Translations under genes and position numbers: made by a program
Shown: positions 1-8,827 of the stretch, in pieces
Layout of the letters: the number at the start of each line of letters is the position of its first letter
Position numbering within the stretch: the stretch's first letter is position 1
IMG/VR virus record: IMGVR_UViG_3300044991_002645
Location: 1 to 53,104 of that record
Source of the DNA: a virus
DNA: 53,104 bases
Strand: one strand, 5' to 3'
Notes under the pieces: model-generated
Told to the model about the DNA's origin: nothing
Databases searched by the model: none
The model's input: the letters and a program-made list of their open reading frames with translations, nothing else

Positions 1-1234
1 CGTTGGCGACGACCGCCGCGTCGGCTTTCGCGCCCTGTGTGGCCGTGGCGTAGCTGCCGCTCGCCTGCTTGCCGTCGAGGGCGGTCTGCAATCCGGACAC
101 GCCGGAGATTGAGTGCGCGGAGCCGTCCGTCTTGCCTGCGTGGGCGGACACCGCCGAGCTGGCGGCCCCCGCGGACTCATAACTGCCTGAGGCCTGCTTG
201 CCGTCGAGCGCCGTCTGCAACCCTGAGATGGCTGCGATCGCCGCGCCTGACTGAAGGGCGCTGTCGGCCTTCGCCCCCTGCGCGGCCGTGGCGTAGGCCG
301 TGGCGCTGGTCGTGGCGGCCGTGCCCAGGCCCGATATGTCCGCGGCGGCCAGATCCACCGCGCCCACCTTGCCGGCCACGCTCAGCACGGCGTTGGGCGG
401 CGTGAGCAGCTCCTGCCAGTTGGCCAGCGTGGCGGGCCCGGCGGCTTTCAAAATGAACGATTTGCTGACATCCGGGCGGATGGCCACGTCGCCCACCTCG
501 GCGGTGGACAGCGCCAGCATGGCGGCCTGGTCGGCGGCCACGAAGGTCTCGGTGATGGCCAGCGCGGGCAGCTGGCTGGAGTCGACCTTGCCGCCCACCA
601 AGTCGGCCTTGGCCGAGAGCGCGGTCGATAGGCCGGCCACCGTGGATATGGCGGTCCCGGACTGGAGGGCCGTGTCGGCCAGCGCGCCTTGCGCGGCCGT
701 GGCGTATGACCCGGCGGCCTGTTTGCCGTCGAGCGCGGTCTGGAGTCCGGAGACTCCGGATATCGTGTGGGCGGATCCGTCCGCCTTGCCTGCGTGGGCT
801 GACACGGCGGACGCGGCCGCGCCTGAGGCCTCGTAGCTGCCTGAGGCTTGTTTGCCGTCCAATGCGGTCTGCAGTCCGGAGACGCCTGAAATTGTATGAG
901 CGGAGCCGTCGGTCTTGCCTGAGTGGGTCGAAACGGCGGAAGCCGCCGTCCCGGCCGCCTCGTAGCTGCCGGCCGCCTGCTTGCCCTCCAAGGCCGTCTG
1001 CAGTCCTGAGATGGCCGTGATCGCGGCGCCGCTCTGCAGGGCGGTGTCCGCCAGCGCGCCCTGGGCCGCCGTGGCGTAGGCCGACGCGGCGGTCGTGGCC
1101 GCGGTGCCCAGGCCCAGGCCCTCGCGCGTGGCCGCCATGTCGGCGGCGTTCAGGGTCAGGCCGCCCACCATGACGCCGGCCCCGTTGGTCTTCTCCTCGA
1201 CGCGATCCGCGAATATCTTCTTAAAGCTGGCCAT
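1..1234 (-). CDS. Repetitive tail-fibre-like protein, 3' end outside window
   Basis: The frame is open from ATG at 1234 to the window edge (411 codons, no stop), so the C-terminus is missing. The start has GGGGAG seven bases upstream. The protein is Ala/Gly/Ser-rich. It is built from repeats that read roughly SGLQTALDGKQASGSYEA followed by SAVSAHAGKADGSAHTISGV, interleaved with ATAAQGALADTALQSG units. Low-complexity trimer-type repeats like this are typical of long phage fibre shafts. A non-repetitive segment around residues 200-290 (LPALAITETFVAADQAAM region) breaks the array. It lies one base after the next fibre gene. The fibre assignment is inferred from repeat style and context; no receptor-binding tip is visible. 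Confidence 0.75.
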   Translation of the reverse strand, partial: MASFKKIFADRVEEKTNGAGVMVGGLTLNAADMAATREGLGLGTAATTAASAYATAAQGALADTALQSGAAITAISGLQTALEGKQAAGSYEAAGTAASAVSTHSGKTDGSAHTISGVSGLQTALDGKQASGSYEASGAAASAVSAHAGKADGSAHTISGVSGLQTALDGKQAAGSYATAAQGALADTALQSGTAISTVAGLSTALSAKADLVGGKVDSSQLPALAITETFVAADQAAMLALSTAEVGDVAIRPDVSKSFILKAAGPATLANWQELLTPPNAVLSVAGKVGAVDLAAADISGLGTAATTSATAYATAAQGAKADSALQSGAAIAAISGLQTALDGKQASGSYESAGAASSAVSAHAGKTDGSAHSISGVSGLQTALDGKQASGSYATATQGAKADAAVVAN

Positions 1235-1235
1235 T

Positions 1236-2276
1236 TTACGCTCCCCATGTGTTTGTCAGTATGTTGGTCCATCCGTAGGCGCCCGCCCCGGTCTGCATGT
1301 ACATCTCGCACCGCGCGGCCCCGTCGGCCGCCACGTAGCGCAGCCTGCCCACGTGGTCCGGCCCGGTGAGCAGGTTGTCGGGGTCCACGGAGGGCACGGT
1401 GGCGCCGGCCGAGGATCCGATCACGATCTCGTCGGCCCCCTCGGTCACGGTGATGCTGGGGCCGGCTTTTATGGAGCGCAGCACCAGGTCATAGGCCAGC
1501 TTCCCCTTGAACACGCCCGCGCCGGTTCCGGCGTTGCTCGCCGTGTTCGGCTCGCCGCTGACCACGACGACAGTCCCGATCTTGATCTGCCAGCCGCCGT
1601 TGTCGGGGTACATCTCGGCGTCGCCGGCCACGGGCAGCTCGATGGTTGAAAGCGACCCGTTGATCTTCTCGGACCCGTGGGCCGCGATCGTGACCGGATA
1701 TAAACTTGAGTTGCGCAGCGTGATCAGCGCCTTGCCCGACTGGCCCGCGGCGGACTCCAGCGAGAAGGTGGCGGGGGCCGGGGTGCCGCCCGCGTAGACG
1801 AAGTATTTGCCCCAGTCGCCGGCGGTGGCGTAGTCGGCGGTCAGGACCTGGCTCTCGAACGAGCCGCCGTCCATGACGTTGTTGATCCAGGCCCAGCTGG
1901 CGCCCGTGCGTATGTAGGTGCGGCCGGAGTCGGTGGCGTAGAATATCGCCTTGTCCTTGGTGTGGTTGTCGCGCTCGGACTCCAGCCCGTAGAAAGTCAG
2001 GTCGGTGACCGCGCTGTCGGCCAGCGGGCGCCACGCGGAGCTCGTCTTCAGGTAGCAGCGGCCGTCGCCGGTGTCGTAGAACAGGCAGCCGGTGTACTGG
2101 TCGTAGTTGGCGCGCGTGTCGAAAGGCCCGTGGAACACGGCGCCGACGAAGGCTTTGCCCGTGCCAGTGCCCACGACCACCGCTTTGGCGTCCGTGACGA
2201 ACCCAAGCTCGCCTTGCTCCAGAACGGCGGCGGCCAAGTCGGCCTGCTCGCCCCTGCGTAGTTTGATTCTCGCCAT
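1236..2276 (-). CDS. Fibre/adsorption protein with RRG-type N-terminal domain
   Basis: 346 aa. The N-terminus (IKLRRGEQADLAAAV, then GELGFVTDAKAVVVGTG) matches the short domain that opens many phage tail-fibre and tropism-determinant proteins, in which an RRG motif is followed by a GE-x-G-x-x-TD strand. The middle holds two YxxTDxGxxY..W motifs (GDGRCYLKTSSAW, DSGRTYIRTGASW), which look like repeated beta-hairpin modules. The last 40 residues (GRLRY....EMYMQTGAGAYGWTNILTNTW) are shared with the 140-aa neighbour at 2365-2787, so the two are paralogues. It probably forms a virion surface fibre or tip; the receptor is unknown. Confidence 0.75.
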   Translation of the reverse strand: MARIKLRRGEQADLAAAVLEQGELGFVTDAKAVVVGTGTGKAFVGAVFHGPFDTRANYDQYTGCLFYDTGDGRCYLKTSSAWRPLADSAVTDLTFYGLESERDNHTKDKAIFYATDSGRTYIRTGASWAWINNVMDGGSFESQVLTADYATAGDWGKYFVYAGGTPAPATFSLESAAGQSGKALITLRNSSLYPVTIAAHGSEKINGSLSTIELPVAGDAEMYPDNGGWQIKIGTVVVVSGEPNTASNAGTGAGVFKGKLAYDLVLRSIKAGPSITVTEGADEIVIGSSAGATVPSVDPDNLLTGPDHVGRLRYVAADGAARCEMYMQTGAGAYGWTNILTNTWGA

Positions 2277-2364
2277 GCCGCCAGCCCCCGAGTTTAGGTG
2301 TCCCCTGTGTGTGCCCCGCGCCGGGGCCGCATGAGATTACTATAACATGCGCCGCAAGGCCTGT

Positions 2365-2787
2365 CTACCAGGTGTTGGTGAGTATCCCGACCCACTCGTA
2401 GGCGTCCGGCCCGACGCGCATGACCATCTCCGTGTGGCTCGCGTTCTGCGTCTCGCGGTAGCGCAGCCGGCCCGCCACGGCGGCCGACGCGGCGGTCGAG
2501 TCGGGCGACGCCTTGGCCGTAGGCTGCGCGCCCGCGGCCACCCACGCGCCGGAGTGCCGCAGCAGCATCTCGCCGGTGTCCGACCTGCGGTAGAGGCAGC
2601 CCGCGAACTGCTCGTACGCGGCCATATCCTCGGGCGGCCCGCTGAACACTTTGCCTACCAGCGACTTGCCCACGCCGTCGCCTATGACCACCGCCTTGGC
2701 GTCCGTGGCGTAGCCTAGCTCGCCCACCGCGAACTCCGCGGCCGGCAGATCCGCCGCGGCGCCGCGCCTGACTTTCATCGTGCTCAT
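2365..2787 (-). CDS. Short fibre paralogue with RRG-type N-terminal domain
   Basis: 140 aa ending in TAG. It has the same start domain as its neighbours (MKVRRGAAADLPAAEF, then GELGYATDAKAVVIGDG) and the same ending as the 346-aa protein (GRLRY..., EMVMRVGPDAYEWVGILTNTW), but lacks the long middle. It looks like a minimal version of the same fibre. Two ATG codons (2787 and 2778) are possible starts; GGGGG lies just upstream of the first. A virion role is inferred from domain and neighbours. Confidence 0.7.
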   Translation of the reverse strand: MSTMKVRRGAAADLPAAEFAVGELGYATDAKAVVIGDGVGKSLVGKVFSGPPEDMAAYEQFAGCLYRRSDTGEMLLRHSGAWVAAGAQPTAKASPDSTAASAAVAGRLRYRETQNASHTEMVMRVGPDAYEWVGILTNTW

Positions 2788-2796
2788 CGAGCCCCC

Positions 2797-3063
2797 TTAT
2801 GCTATTCTATATTGGCCGGCCAGGTTGAACACGGCGTTGTTGGATAGGACGCCGCTGCCCGCGGCCAGTTTGATCTGCGCGGCGGTGTCCATGCTCTGCG
2901 CGAAGTATATGTGGCCGTCGGTCTCGGCCGAGCACGACAGGCTGCGCGTGTTGTTGTTCAGGTTCACGTAGGACAGCGTGAGCTCGCCCGGCGCGCCGAC
3001 AATATAGCACAAAACACAACTAAAGCCACATCCGCGCGGCAATAAAAAAAGGGGCCGGGCCAC
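2797..3063 (-). CDS. Small ORF, possible fibre C-terminal remnant
   Basis: Up to 88 codons. The first ATG lies inside the strong terminator at 3044-3080, so initiation there is unlikely. A GTG at 2967 is a possible real start but lacks a clear ribosome binding site. The segment ELTLSYVNLNNNTRSL then GHIYFAQSMDTAAQIKL reads like a beta-rich virion protein, not noise. It may be a short capsid or fibre protein, or the stranded C-terminus of a fibre whose front was lost. No family recognised. Confidence 0.4.
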   Translation of the reverse strand: MARPLFLLPRGCGFSCVLCYIVGAPGELTLSYVNLNNNTRSLSCSAETDGHIYFAQSMDTAAQIKLAAGSGVLSNNAVFNLAGQYRIA

Positions 3064-3080
3064 GCGGACCCGGCCCCTTT
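3044..3080 (-). terminator. Rho-independent terminator after the 486-aa fibre gene
   Basis: A perfect 12-bp stem (3048-3059 paired with 3069-3080, AAAGGGGCCGGG) encloses a 9-base loop. On the minus strand it is followed by seven T residues (plus-strand A run 3044-3050). It sits 22 bases after the stop of the fibre gene at 3102-4562 and is the clearest intrinsic terminator in the window. Confidence 0.9.
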
Positions 3081-3101
3081 GGAAGAGCCCTATGGGCTGG
3101 A

Positions 3102-4562
3102 TCAGGCGAACGTGCCGCCGTCGATGATGTCGACGTAGAGCTTGTTCGATCCGTCCACCTTGATGGAGCTGTTGTCGTACTTGACGTCGATCTCGTTGGT
3201 CGTGGCATGGAGCTCGAGCGCGATGCCGACGATGTCGGAGTTCAACTTGGCCTTGGTCACCGCGTTGGCGGCGATCTTGGCGGTGGAGATCCCGCTGTCC
3301 TTGACGCGGAGGGCGTCGGTGGCGATCTCGATCGTGGTCCCGTCGACGTTGACGTCGAGCGCGCCGGACGTGGCCTGGACCAAACCTTCGCCAGCGACGT
3401 CGGAGTTGATCTTGGCGGCTGTGACTGCGTCCGCGCCGATTTTGTCGGCGACGACAGCGCCGTCGGCCAACTTGCCGGTGGTGACGTTGACGTCGGCGAT
3501 TTTGTCCGTGGTGACCGCGCTGTTCGCGATCTTGGCCTCGACGATGCCGCTATCCTTGACGCGGATCGCGCCGGAGCTGACCTCGAGCGTGGACCCGTCG
3601 ACGGCCACGCCGGCGCCAGCCTCGCTGAGCGCGATGGGGGCGACGTTGGCGGTCGTCGTGTCGGGCTTGATGGCGAGCTGATCCGCGGTTCCGCCTGCGC
3701 CGACGGTCAAACCGCCTGCGGCGTCGATGTCGATTCCGACCTGGTCGTCGGGCAGGATTGTGATACCTGCGCCGACGTTGACGAAGATCTCATTGCCGTT
3801 TTTGTCCAAACCCTGGCCGGCGACGATCTGGCCGGCTCCGGAGAACTGCACCCAGGCGGCGCCCTCAACGTCGAAAGTGTAGCCGGCGTCCGTGGTTTTG
3901 TCCAGGACGGCCCAGTTGGCGTCGGGGGAGACGCCGACCCACGCCCCGGCCGTGCGGGTGTAGATCTTCTTGTCGGTGGTGTTGAGGAAGCGGACGCCGT
4001 CGGCGGCCGTGGCTGGGTTGCTTGCGCCGACGGAGTCGACGGGCGGCTTCCAGGTCAAGCCGGAAATGGCGTTGTCGACGTAGGTCTTGGTCTTGAGGCT
4101 GGACCAGAGGCTGGTGGCCACTGGGTCGGAGACGTCGTCGATGCTGCGGTGGATGGTCTCGTCGTCAATATGGCTGCGGGCCTCGGAGGCGGAGACGACG
4201 TTCGTTCCGTCGTTGATCTGCTTGACGAGTCCGGAGCTCAGCTCGGAGTTTTTGACTTTGCCGTAGGTTGTTCCGTCGGCGAGCTGGTCGAGGTTTGTGA
4301 CGTTGACTTGGACCCAGGCGCTGCCGCTGTCAAGCCAAAAAGCCTTGGTGTCCGTCGCGAAGTACAGCCGGCCGGAGACTTCCGCGTCCGGGCGGGCGGC
4401 CTCGGCGCCCTGGAGCACCTTGCCGATAAGGTTCTTGGCTGCGCCGTCGTAGACGTACACGCACTTGGTGTCCGTTGTGAACAGAATTTCACCGGCGCTG
4501 CAGACGGCCGCGTCGATTTGAGCTTGCAGACCACGGCGCAACAGGATCTTTTGGTAAGCCAT
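3102..4562 (-). CDS. Long tail fibre with KI/KL heptad-like repeats
   Basis: 486 aa. Residues 1-45 carry the RRG-type adsorption domain (ILLRRGLQAQIDAAV, GEILFTTDTKCVYVYDG). The following region has TDTKAFWLDSGSAW and TTDKKIYTRTAGAW modules. The C-terminal third is a chain of repeats of the type SAVTTDKIADVNVTTGKLAD and SGAIRVKDSGIVEAKIANSA, characteristic of trimeric phage fibre stems. It ends IIDGGTFA; the neighbour at 4685-5506 ends VIDGGSL. GGGGGAAG precedes the ATG. It is closed by the terminator at 3044-3080. Confidence 0.85.
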   Translation of the reverse strand: MAYQKILLRRGLQAQIDAAVCSAGEILFTTDTKCVYVYDGAAKNLIGKVLQGAEAARPDAEVSGRLYFATDTKAFWLDSGSAWVQVNVTNLDQLADGTTYGKVKNSELSSGLVKQINDGTNVVSASEARSHIDDETIHRSIDDVSDPVATSLWSSLKTKTYVDNAISGLTWKPPVDSVGASNPATAADGVRFLNTTDKKIYTRTAGAWVGVSPDANWAVLDKTTDAGYTFDVEGAAWVQFSGAGQIVAGQGLDKNGNEIFVNVGAGITILPDDQVGIDIDAAGGLTVGAGGTADQLAIKPDTTTANVAPIALSEAGAGVAVDGSTLEVSSGAIRVKDSGIVEAKIANSAVTTDKIADVNVTTGKLADGAVVADKIGADAVTAAKINSDVAGEGLVQATSGALDVNVDGTTIEIATDALRVKDSGISTAKIAANAVTKAKLNSDIVGIALELHATTNEIDVKYDNSSIKVDGSNKLYVDIIDGGTFA

Positions 4563-4684
4563 GTGAGCTTCCCCCTTTTTTCTTTTTTTATGCCTATTTC
4601 CCCACTATGCGCAAACCGCCGCCGATGCGGAGGAGAGCTTCTCTGTTTACTATACACCCCGGGAGGAGGGCCGGCAACCACGTG

Positions 4685-5506
4685 CTACAGCGAGCCGCCG
4701 TCGATGACGGGGTCCTCGTAGGCCGGCCGCCACGCTTTGGCCGAGTCGTCCCAGAAGTGCATGGCCGGCGGATCGCCGGTCAGGGCGTAGTCGCCCAGCC
4801 TGCCGACCGGAACCGCGCCCGTCAGGCCGCTCAGCGTCGGGTACTGCCCCCGGAAGTTGCTCGCGCCGCCGGATTGCGACAGCGCCTTGTCTATGCGCGC
4901 GATGGACTGCTTGGCCGCCTGCTCCCACCCTGGGGTGAAGGCGCCCTGGTACAGCTCGGCCGTGCCCGTGGCCTTGTACAGCGTGGCCTCGCCCTCGGCC
5001 GGGAACTCGCCGTCCTTCTGCACCTCCACCAGCCTTATGGGCTCGTCGAACCTGTTCTCCGACAGGTGGGAAATTTCGAACTCCTTGCCATTGCTGTCCA
5101 GCACATGGTCGCCGACCACCGCCATGGCGGCCTGCACCGGGTCGTCCCAGCTGGCCGTCACCACGTACTCGTAGTGCGGGCCGCTGTATAGCTCCGCGCC
5201 GGACAGCCATCCGCGGACCGACATGTCGGCCGTGAAGTCCTCCTGGGCCGGCGTGCTCAGCGCGCAGTCGTAAAGGTAGAAGGTGGCCTCCGGCCTGGCC
5301 GGGCCCGTGGCCGTCACGCGGCCGCCGTCGATGAACGCGCCGGGCGAGCCCTCCCAGTCCGTTATGGCGAACGAGTTGCCGGCCGTGTCCTCGATCAGGT
5401 CGCCGGCGTTGAGGTACATCGCCTTGGCCGTGTCCTCGAAGGACACGCTGAACACATACGGGCCGGAGCCTATGACACCCTGCAACATGACTTTTCGGTT
5501 CAACAT
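4685..5506 (-). CDS. Virion protein of the fibre cluster, unknown fold
   Basis: 273 aa ending in TAG. The N-terminal 200 residues appear beta-rich (VFSVSFEDTAKAMYLNAGDLIEDTAGNSFAITDW, split here by eye into two strand-rich halves that resemble each other: DLIEDTAGNSFAITD versus DHVLDSNGKEFEISH). That suggests an internal duplication. The C-terminus (YPTLSGLTGAVPVGRLGDYA, MHFWDDSAKAWRPAYED) has the hairpin-W motif seen in the collagen-like neighbour. It probably forms part of a fibre or its connector. No family recognised. Confidence 0.65.
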   Translation of the reverse strand: MLNRKVMLQGVIGSGPYVFSVSFEDTAKAMYLNAGDLIEDTAGNSFAITDWEGSPGAFIDGGRVTATGPARPEATFYLYDCALSTPAQEDFTADMSVRGWLSGAELYSGPHYEYVVTASWDDPVQAAMAVVGDHVLDSNGKEFEISHLSENRFDEPIRLVEVQKDGEFPAEGEATLYKATGTAELYQGAFTPGWEQAAKQSIARIDKALSQSGGASNFRGQYPTLSGLTGAVPVGRLGDYALTGDPPAMHFWDDSAKAWRPAYEDPVIDGGSL

Positions 5507-5507
5507 G

Positions 5508-7232
5508 TCACGCCATCCTCACCAGCAGCGTCATCGCGGACGCCGCCGATATGCCGCTTATGCCCTTCACGCCCGTCTGCGACTTGGAGCTGTTGGTCAC
5601 CCAGTCGCCGGCCACGTTGACGAAATTCTTCCATTGGTACGGCGACACCGACGCCTGGTACGTGATGCTCAGCGCCGTCACCATCCTGCCCGAGTTGTGG
5701 GCGATGATCATGCTGGTCGCGGCCGCCGTGAAGCTTAGGTTGGCCAGGTCGGCCGCCGGGTCGTCCGCGCCGAACATGGACCAGCCCGCGGGCTTGTACT
5801 GCGCGGGCATGGCCGCCCAGCGGGCCGCGAACGTGGCCGCCGCCGGCAGGGGCAGGAGATACTCGGTGGTGGGGCCGGTCGAGCCGCCGGTCCCGTCCTG
5901 ACCCACGAAGCGGATGGCCGCCGACCAGGATCCAGAGCCGACTTTGACCTGCACGTACAGATCGCCCTGCGCCCATGTTGAATGCCACGCCGTGGAGCCA
6001 TCCACGGCGTACTGCAGCGACACGGAGTCGCCTGTCAGGCCCTGGACCCCATCCGCGCCGTCTGGCCCCGCCGGACCTTGCACGCCTTGGACACCTTGCG
6101 CGCCGGTGTCGCCCTTCAAACCTTGAACACCCTGCGCGCCAGCCGCGCCCGTGTCGCCTTTGAGCCCTTGGACGCCTGTGTCGCCCTTCAAACCTTGAAC
6201 GCCTTGCGGGCCCTGCGGCCCGATGGACACTGGAATGGCCCCGGACCAGGTGGCGCCGCCGTCGCGCGACATGCGGATGTACACGTCGCCGGCGGCGAAC
6301 GCGTCATGCCACTCGACGCCGGCCACCGAATACTGTATGGCCACGGCCGGACCGGCCGCGCCTGCGTCGCCCTTGACTCCTTGAACGCCCTGGGCTCCGG
6401 CCGGCCCCGTGGCGCCCGTGTCGCCTTTGAGCCCCGGGACGCCTTGCGGGCCCTGCGCTCCGGTGTCGCCTTTAAGGCCTTGGATGCCTTGTGGCCCGGT
6501 GGAGCCTGTGGCGCCCGTGTCGCCCTTCAAACCTTGAACGCCTTGCGCGCCGGTGTCGCCCTTGGGGCCTGACGCGAACAACATGGCGCCGGACCACGTG
6601 GCGCCGCCGTCCACGGAAGAGCGCAGGTATTTATCTTCGGCGGACCACGTGGCGTGCCACAGCGTGGACCCGTCGACGGAATAACTGAAGATGGTGGCGG
6701 GCGCGGACGATCCGGCCGGACCAGTGGCGCCCGCCGCGCCGGCCGAGCCTGTATCGCCCTTGAGGCCTTGAATGCCTTGCGGCCCTTGTGGCCCGGCGGC
6801 TCCAGGCAGACCTTGCGGGCCGGCCGGTCCTTGAACGCCCTGCGCTCCGGCGGATCCTGTTCCCCCTTTAAGTCCTTGCGGCCCCTCGGGTCCAACTTCA
6901 CCCTGTGGGCCTTGGGCGCCTTGAGGGCCGGAAGAGCCTGTCAATCCGCGAATGCCTTGAGGGCCCGCGGGCCCGGTGTCGCCCTTGACGCCTTGCGGGC
7001 CTTGGGCTCCCTGCCCCCCCTGTGGTCCCGCCACTCCGGGGGTGAAATAGGCTGTCCCTGTGTCGGTCCAACCCGCGGGGTCGACCCACACCCATGTGTG
7101 GCCCGTGTCCACGGCCACCGCGAAATAGCCTGCGGGGGCCGTGGGATGGACGTCTCTGATGGCGGCGACGTCCAGGAACGACCCCAATGATTCGTCGACG
7201 ACGGACCCGCCGCCTGGATTGTATACTGGCAT
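5508..7232 (-). CDS. Collagen-like phage fibre
   Basis: 574 aa. A short N-terminal head ([29 protein letters not shown]) is followed by long runs of Gly-X-Y triplets ([16 protein letters not shown] and similar). These alternate with three copies of a globular hairpin module ([60 protein letters not shown]), each followed by GSWSG or GATWSG. The last 150 residues form a non-collagen tip. Such triplets form trimeric stalks in phage fibres. The ATG at 7232 shares its A with the stop of the upstream gene (TGATG), so translation is coupled. Confidence 0.9.
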   Translation of the reverse strand: MPVYNPGGGSVVDESLGSFLDVAAIRDVHPTAPAGYFAVAVDTGHTWVWVDPAGWTDTGTAYFTPGVAGPQGGQGAQGPQGVKGDTGPAGPQGIRGLTGSSGPQGAQGPQGEVGPEGPQGLKGGTGSAGAQGVQGPAGPQGLPGAAGPQGPQGIQGLKGDTGSAGAAGATGPAGSSAPATIFSYSVDGSTLWHATWSAEDKYLRSSVDGGATWSGAMLFASGPKGDTGAQGVQGLKGDTGATGSTGPQGIQGLKGDTGAQGPQGVPGLKGDTGATGPAGAQGVQGVKGDAGAAGPAVAIQYSVAGVEWHDAFAAGDVYIRMSRDGGATWSGAIPVSIGPQGPQGVQGLKGDTGVQGLKGDTGAAGAQGVQGLKGDTGAQGVQGVQGPAGPDGADGVQGLTGDSVSLQYAVDGSTAWHSTWAQGDLYVQVKVGSGSWSAAIRFVGQDGTGGSTGPTTEYLLPLPAAATFAARWAAMPAQYKPAGWSMFGADDPAADLANLSFTAAATSMIIAHNSGRMVTALSITYQASVSPYQWKNFVNVAGDWVTNSSKSQTGVKGISGISAASAMTLLVRMA

Positions 7233-7513
7233 CACGCGTCTCCGTTAATAGGTCCCGGAGAGGCCGCCAGGCATTCCCTGACCATGCGGCGCAGCTCCAA
7301 CTGCTTCAAAGCGTAAACCCTAGGCTCTATCAAGGCCTTGCCCGAGCGGAACAGTTTGTGCAGCGCCTCGCCCGCGGCCGCGTCCACCGCGTCCATCAGG
7401 AAATAAACTACGCGGCGGCGGCCTGTGTCGTCCACCTCCGCGCCCGACATCTCGAAGACGCCGGAGCATCCCAGAAAAGCTGATTCGTCTATATCCTTCA
7501 GGCGCAGTCGCAT
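7232..7513 (-). CDS. Small conserved-looking virion-cluster protein
   Basis: 93 aa, mixed alpha/beta. Features visible are [20 protein letters not shown] and the basic helix [15 protein letters not shown]. Its stop overlaps the start of the collagen-like fibre gene, so the two are co-translated; a chaperone or connector role for that fibre is possible but is only inference. No family recognised. Confidence 0.6.
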   Translation of the reverse strand: MRLRLKDIDESAFLGCSGVFEMSGAEVDDTGRRRVVYFLMDAVDAAAGEALHKLFRSGKALIEPRVYALKQLELRRMVRECLAASPGPINGDA

Positions 7514-7515
7514 CC

Positions 7516-7806
7516 TTAACCCTCCACCACCGATATGTTCTTGCCAGCGGAGGCGCAGTATATCGAAATCGGTCCTGTGTAATAATTCAGATAATTCATC
7601 TCGTAGACCCCCCCGTTGGGAGCCAACCTTATGCCCTTGTGAGCCTCGGCGGCCGAATAGAGGGCCAAATACATGACGGTGTCGCTGTCATTGCACACAC
7701 AGGCGTACCTGCGCGACACCTTGTCCGGCAGAACCAGCACGGAACCCGCGACGGATGTGACGCTCAAAGGAGGAAGTGTGATGCAACGTTCGTTATATGT
7801 GACCAT
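7516..7806 (-). CDS. Small beta-rich virion protein
   Basis: 96 aa with a beta-strand pattern (RRYACVCNDSDTVMYLALYS, GGVYEMNYLNYYTGPISIYC) that resembles small phage head or fibre proteins forming a compact beta-sandwich. The ATG lies 28 bases downstream of a TATATTTA promoter-like box. Function unknown. Confidence 0.65.
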   Translation of the reverse strand: MVTYNERCITLPPLSVTSVAGSVLVLPDKVSRRYACVCNDSDTVMYLALYSAAEAHKGIRLAPNGGVYEMNYLNYYTGPISIYCASAGKNISVVEG

Positions 7807-7833
7807 GGGACCTTCCTATGTTTAGGCTATCTC

Positions 7834-7843
7834 TAAATATATC
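7834..7843 (-). promoter_or_regulatory. TATATTTA promoter-like box before the gene at 7806
   Basis: The minus strand reads GGATATATTTAGAG, an AT-rich island in GC-rich sequence 28 bases before the start codon. It matches the core of seven other intergenic boxes in the window. No -35 element is evident. Confidence 0.5.
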
Positions 7844-7869
7844 CTCTGGATTGTCGGGCCTGGCTAAAA

Positions 7870-8292
7870 TCACCATATGGCGCGGGTCACCGGCTGGCCC
7901 GCGCACTCCACTGGAACTCCCTGGTGCTCCACATCCCACGTGGTCTGAGGCTCGTCCGGGGGCTCATCGGGAACAAGGGGCACCGCCCCGGACCACTCCG
8001 CGACGGGACCCTCCGAATCCTTATCCGCCCACTCGGACAGGGAGGACTTGCGCCACATGCCAGAGGCGACGCAGAAATACACATAGGACTGATCAAACGC
8101 CCTATCCCCTGGCTCTCCGGGGGATGCCGGGACAGGGGGGACGGGCCGCCACACGGAGGTCCGGGCCAGATATCCCGGCTGGAATATGCGCCCCCTGACC
8201 AGTTCCGATCCCTTGGGCGGGACGGCTACGGCGGCATGCCCCCTCTTGGAGCCGCTATGAGCGGCTGGAGTTTTAATTGGGGTGTATGACAT
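7870..8292 (-). CDS. Small fibre-type protein with Y-x-C-V-A...WR motif
   Basis: 140 aa from ATG 8292, which has a G-run ribosome binding site; GTG 8319 and ATG 8301 are alternatives. The centre carries QSYVYFCVASGMWRKSSLSEW, a short hairpin motif common in phage fibre and neck accessory proteins. The preceding gene has the related FLYVCVARNSWRRTPVASL. The flanks are proline-rich and probably unstructured. It overlaps the end of the preceding gene by about 20 bases. Confidence 0.55.
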   Translation of the reverse strand: MSYTPIKTPAAHSGSKRGHAAVAVPPKGSELVRGRIFQPGYLARTSVWRPVPPVPASPGEPGDRAFDQSYVYFCVASGMWRKSSLSEWADKDSEGPVAEWSGAVPLVPDEPPDEPQTTWDVEHQGVPVECAGQPVTRAIW

Positions 8293-8608
8293 CCGACCCC
8301 CCATGCCGCACAGGATCACCTAGATGGACCACTCCGTAGGCTGTCAGGGACGCGACAGGCGTCCGCCGCCATGAGTTGCGGGCCACGCAGACATAAAGAA
8401 AACGGTCAGAGACGGCCAACTGGCCCGGTATGCCCCTGGAGTGGGAATAAAGGGGCACCGAGGCTTGAACTGCCTGGGGTCTGACCCTAGGTGGGATCAG
8501 ACCCTCACGACCCGTGGTGGCCTCCCTAGAGGCTGCCTGGGCAGATCTAGTGGTTGGGTGGACCTCGCAGTTTGCCCGAGGATGCGCGGCCGTTCTCATC
8601 AACGCCAT
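8273..8608 (-). CDS. Small fibre-type protein, paralogue of its neighbour
   Basis: 111 aa. The N-terminal 50 residues are basic and low in predicted structure. The C-terminal half contains QLAVSDRFLYVCVARNSWRR, matching the motif in the 7870-8292 protein. The ribosome binding site (GGTGA) contains the stop of the upstream small ORF. The composition of the first half is unusual, so a more internal start cannot be excluded. Confidence 0.5.
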   Translation of the reverse strand: MALMRTAAHPRANCEVHPTTRSAQAASREATTGREGLIPPRVRPQAVQASVPLYSHSRGIPGQLAVSDRFLYVCVARNSWRRTPVASLTAYGVVHLGDPVRHGGSDVIHPN

Positions 8609-8611
8609 GAA

Positions 8612-8827
8612 TCACCAAGCAACTACGTGAAGTTTAACCCTGTTCCCGGAGGACGCCGTCAACTCCACCTCGTCCTCCGCGCGAATAGATCTACCGTACT
8701 CCCGATAGACCTCCAACGGGGTCAACATAGAGCCCGCGGGCGATAAACCCGCGGGGTCCACATGGGACGACGACGCGTCAGGCCTTGTGAGCGACGGGTC
8801 GTGGTTTCTTGTCGGTTTTGACTGCAA
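8612..8827 (-). CDS. Small ORF of uncertain start
   Basis: 71 codons overlapping the end of the 179-aa gene by 50 bases. An internal ATG at 8728 would give 38 aa (LTPLEVYREYGRSIRAEDEV and onward), which is the part that looks protein-like. A self-complementary CCCGCGGG pair (about 8733-8756) lies just before that ATG and could form an RNA hairpin. Neither start has a good ribosome binding site. Function unknown. Confidence 0.35.
   Translation of the reverse strand: MQSKPTRNHDPSLTRPDASSSHVDPAGLSPAGSMLTPLEVYREYGRSIRAEDEVELTASSGNRVKLHVVAW

Noticed and set aside
2313-2327. GCCCCG/CGGGGC hairpin as a terminator
   Set aside because: Short 6-bp stem with a 3-base loop and no T run on either side.
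1236-2787. Diversity-generating retroelement target at the shared ILTNTW C-termini
   Set aside because: No reverse transcriptase or template repeat is seen in the window, and the shared ends look like ordinary paralogy.
2365-5506. Stop-codon reassignment of TAG, as in Lak-type phages
   Set aside because: TAG ends two clear genes (2365-2787 and 4685-5506) at natural C-termini, and the long genes contain no in-frame TAG. The TAG at 41619-41621 is better explained by a frameshift.
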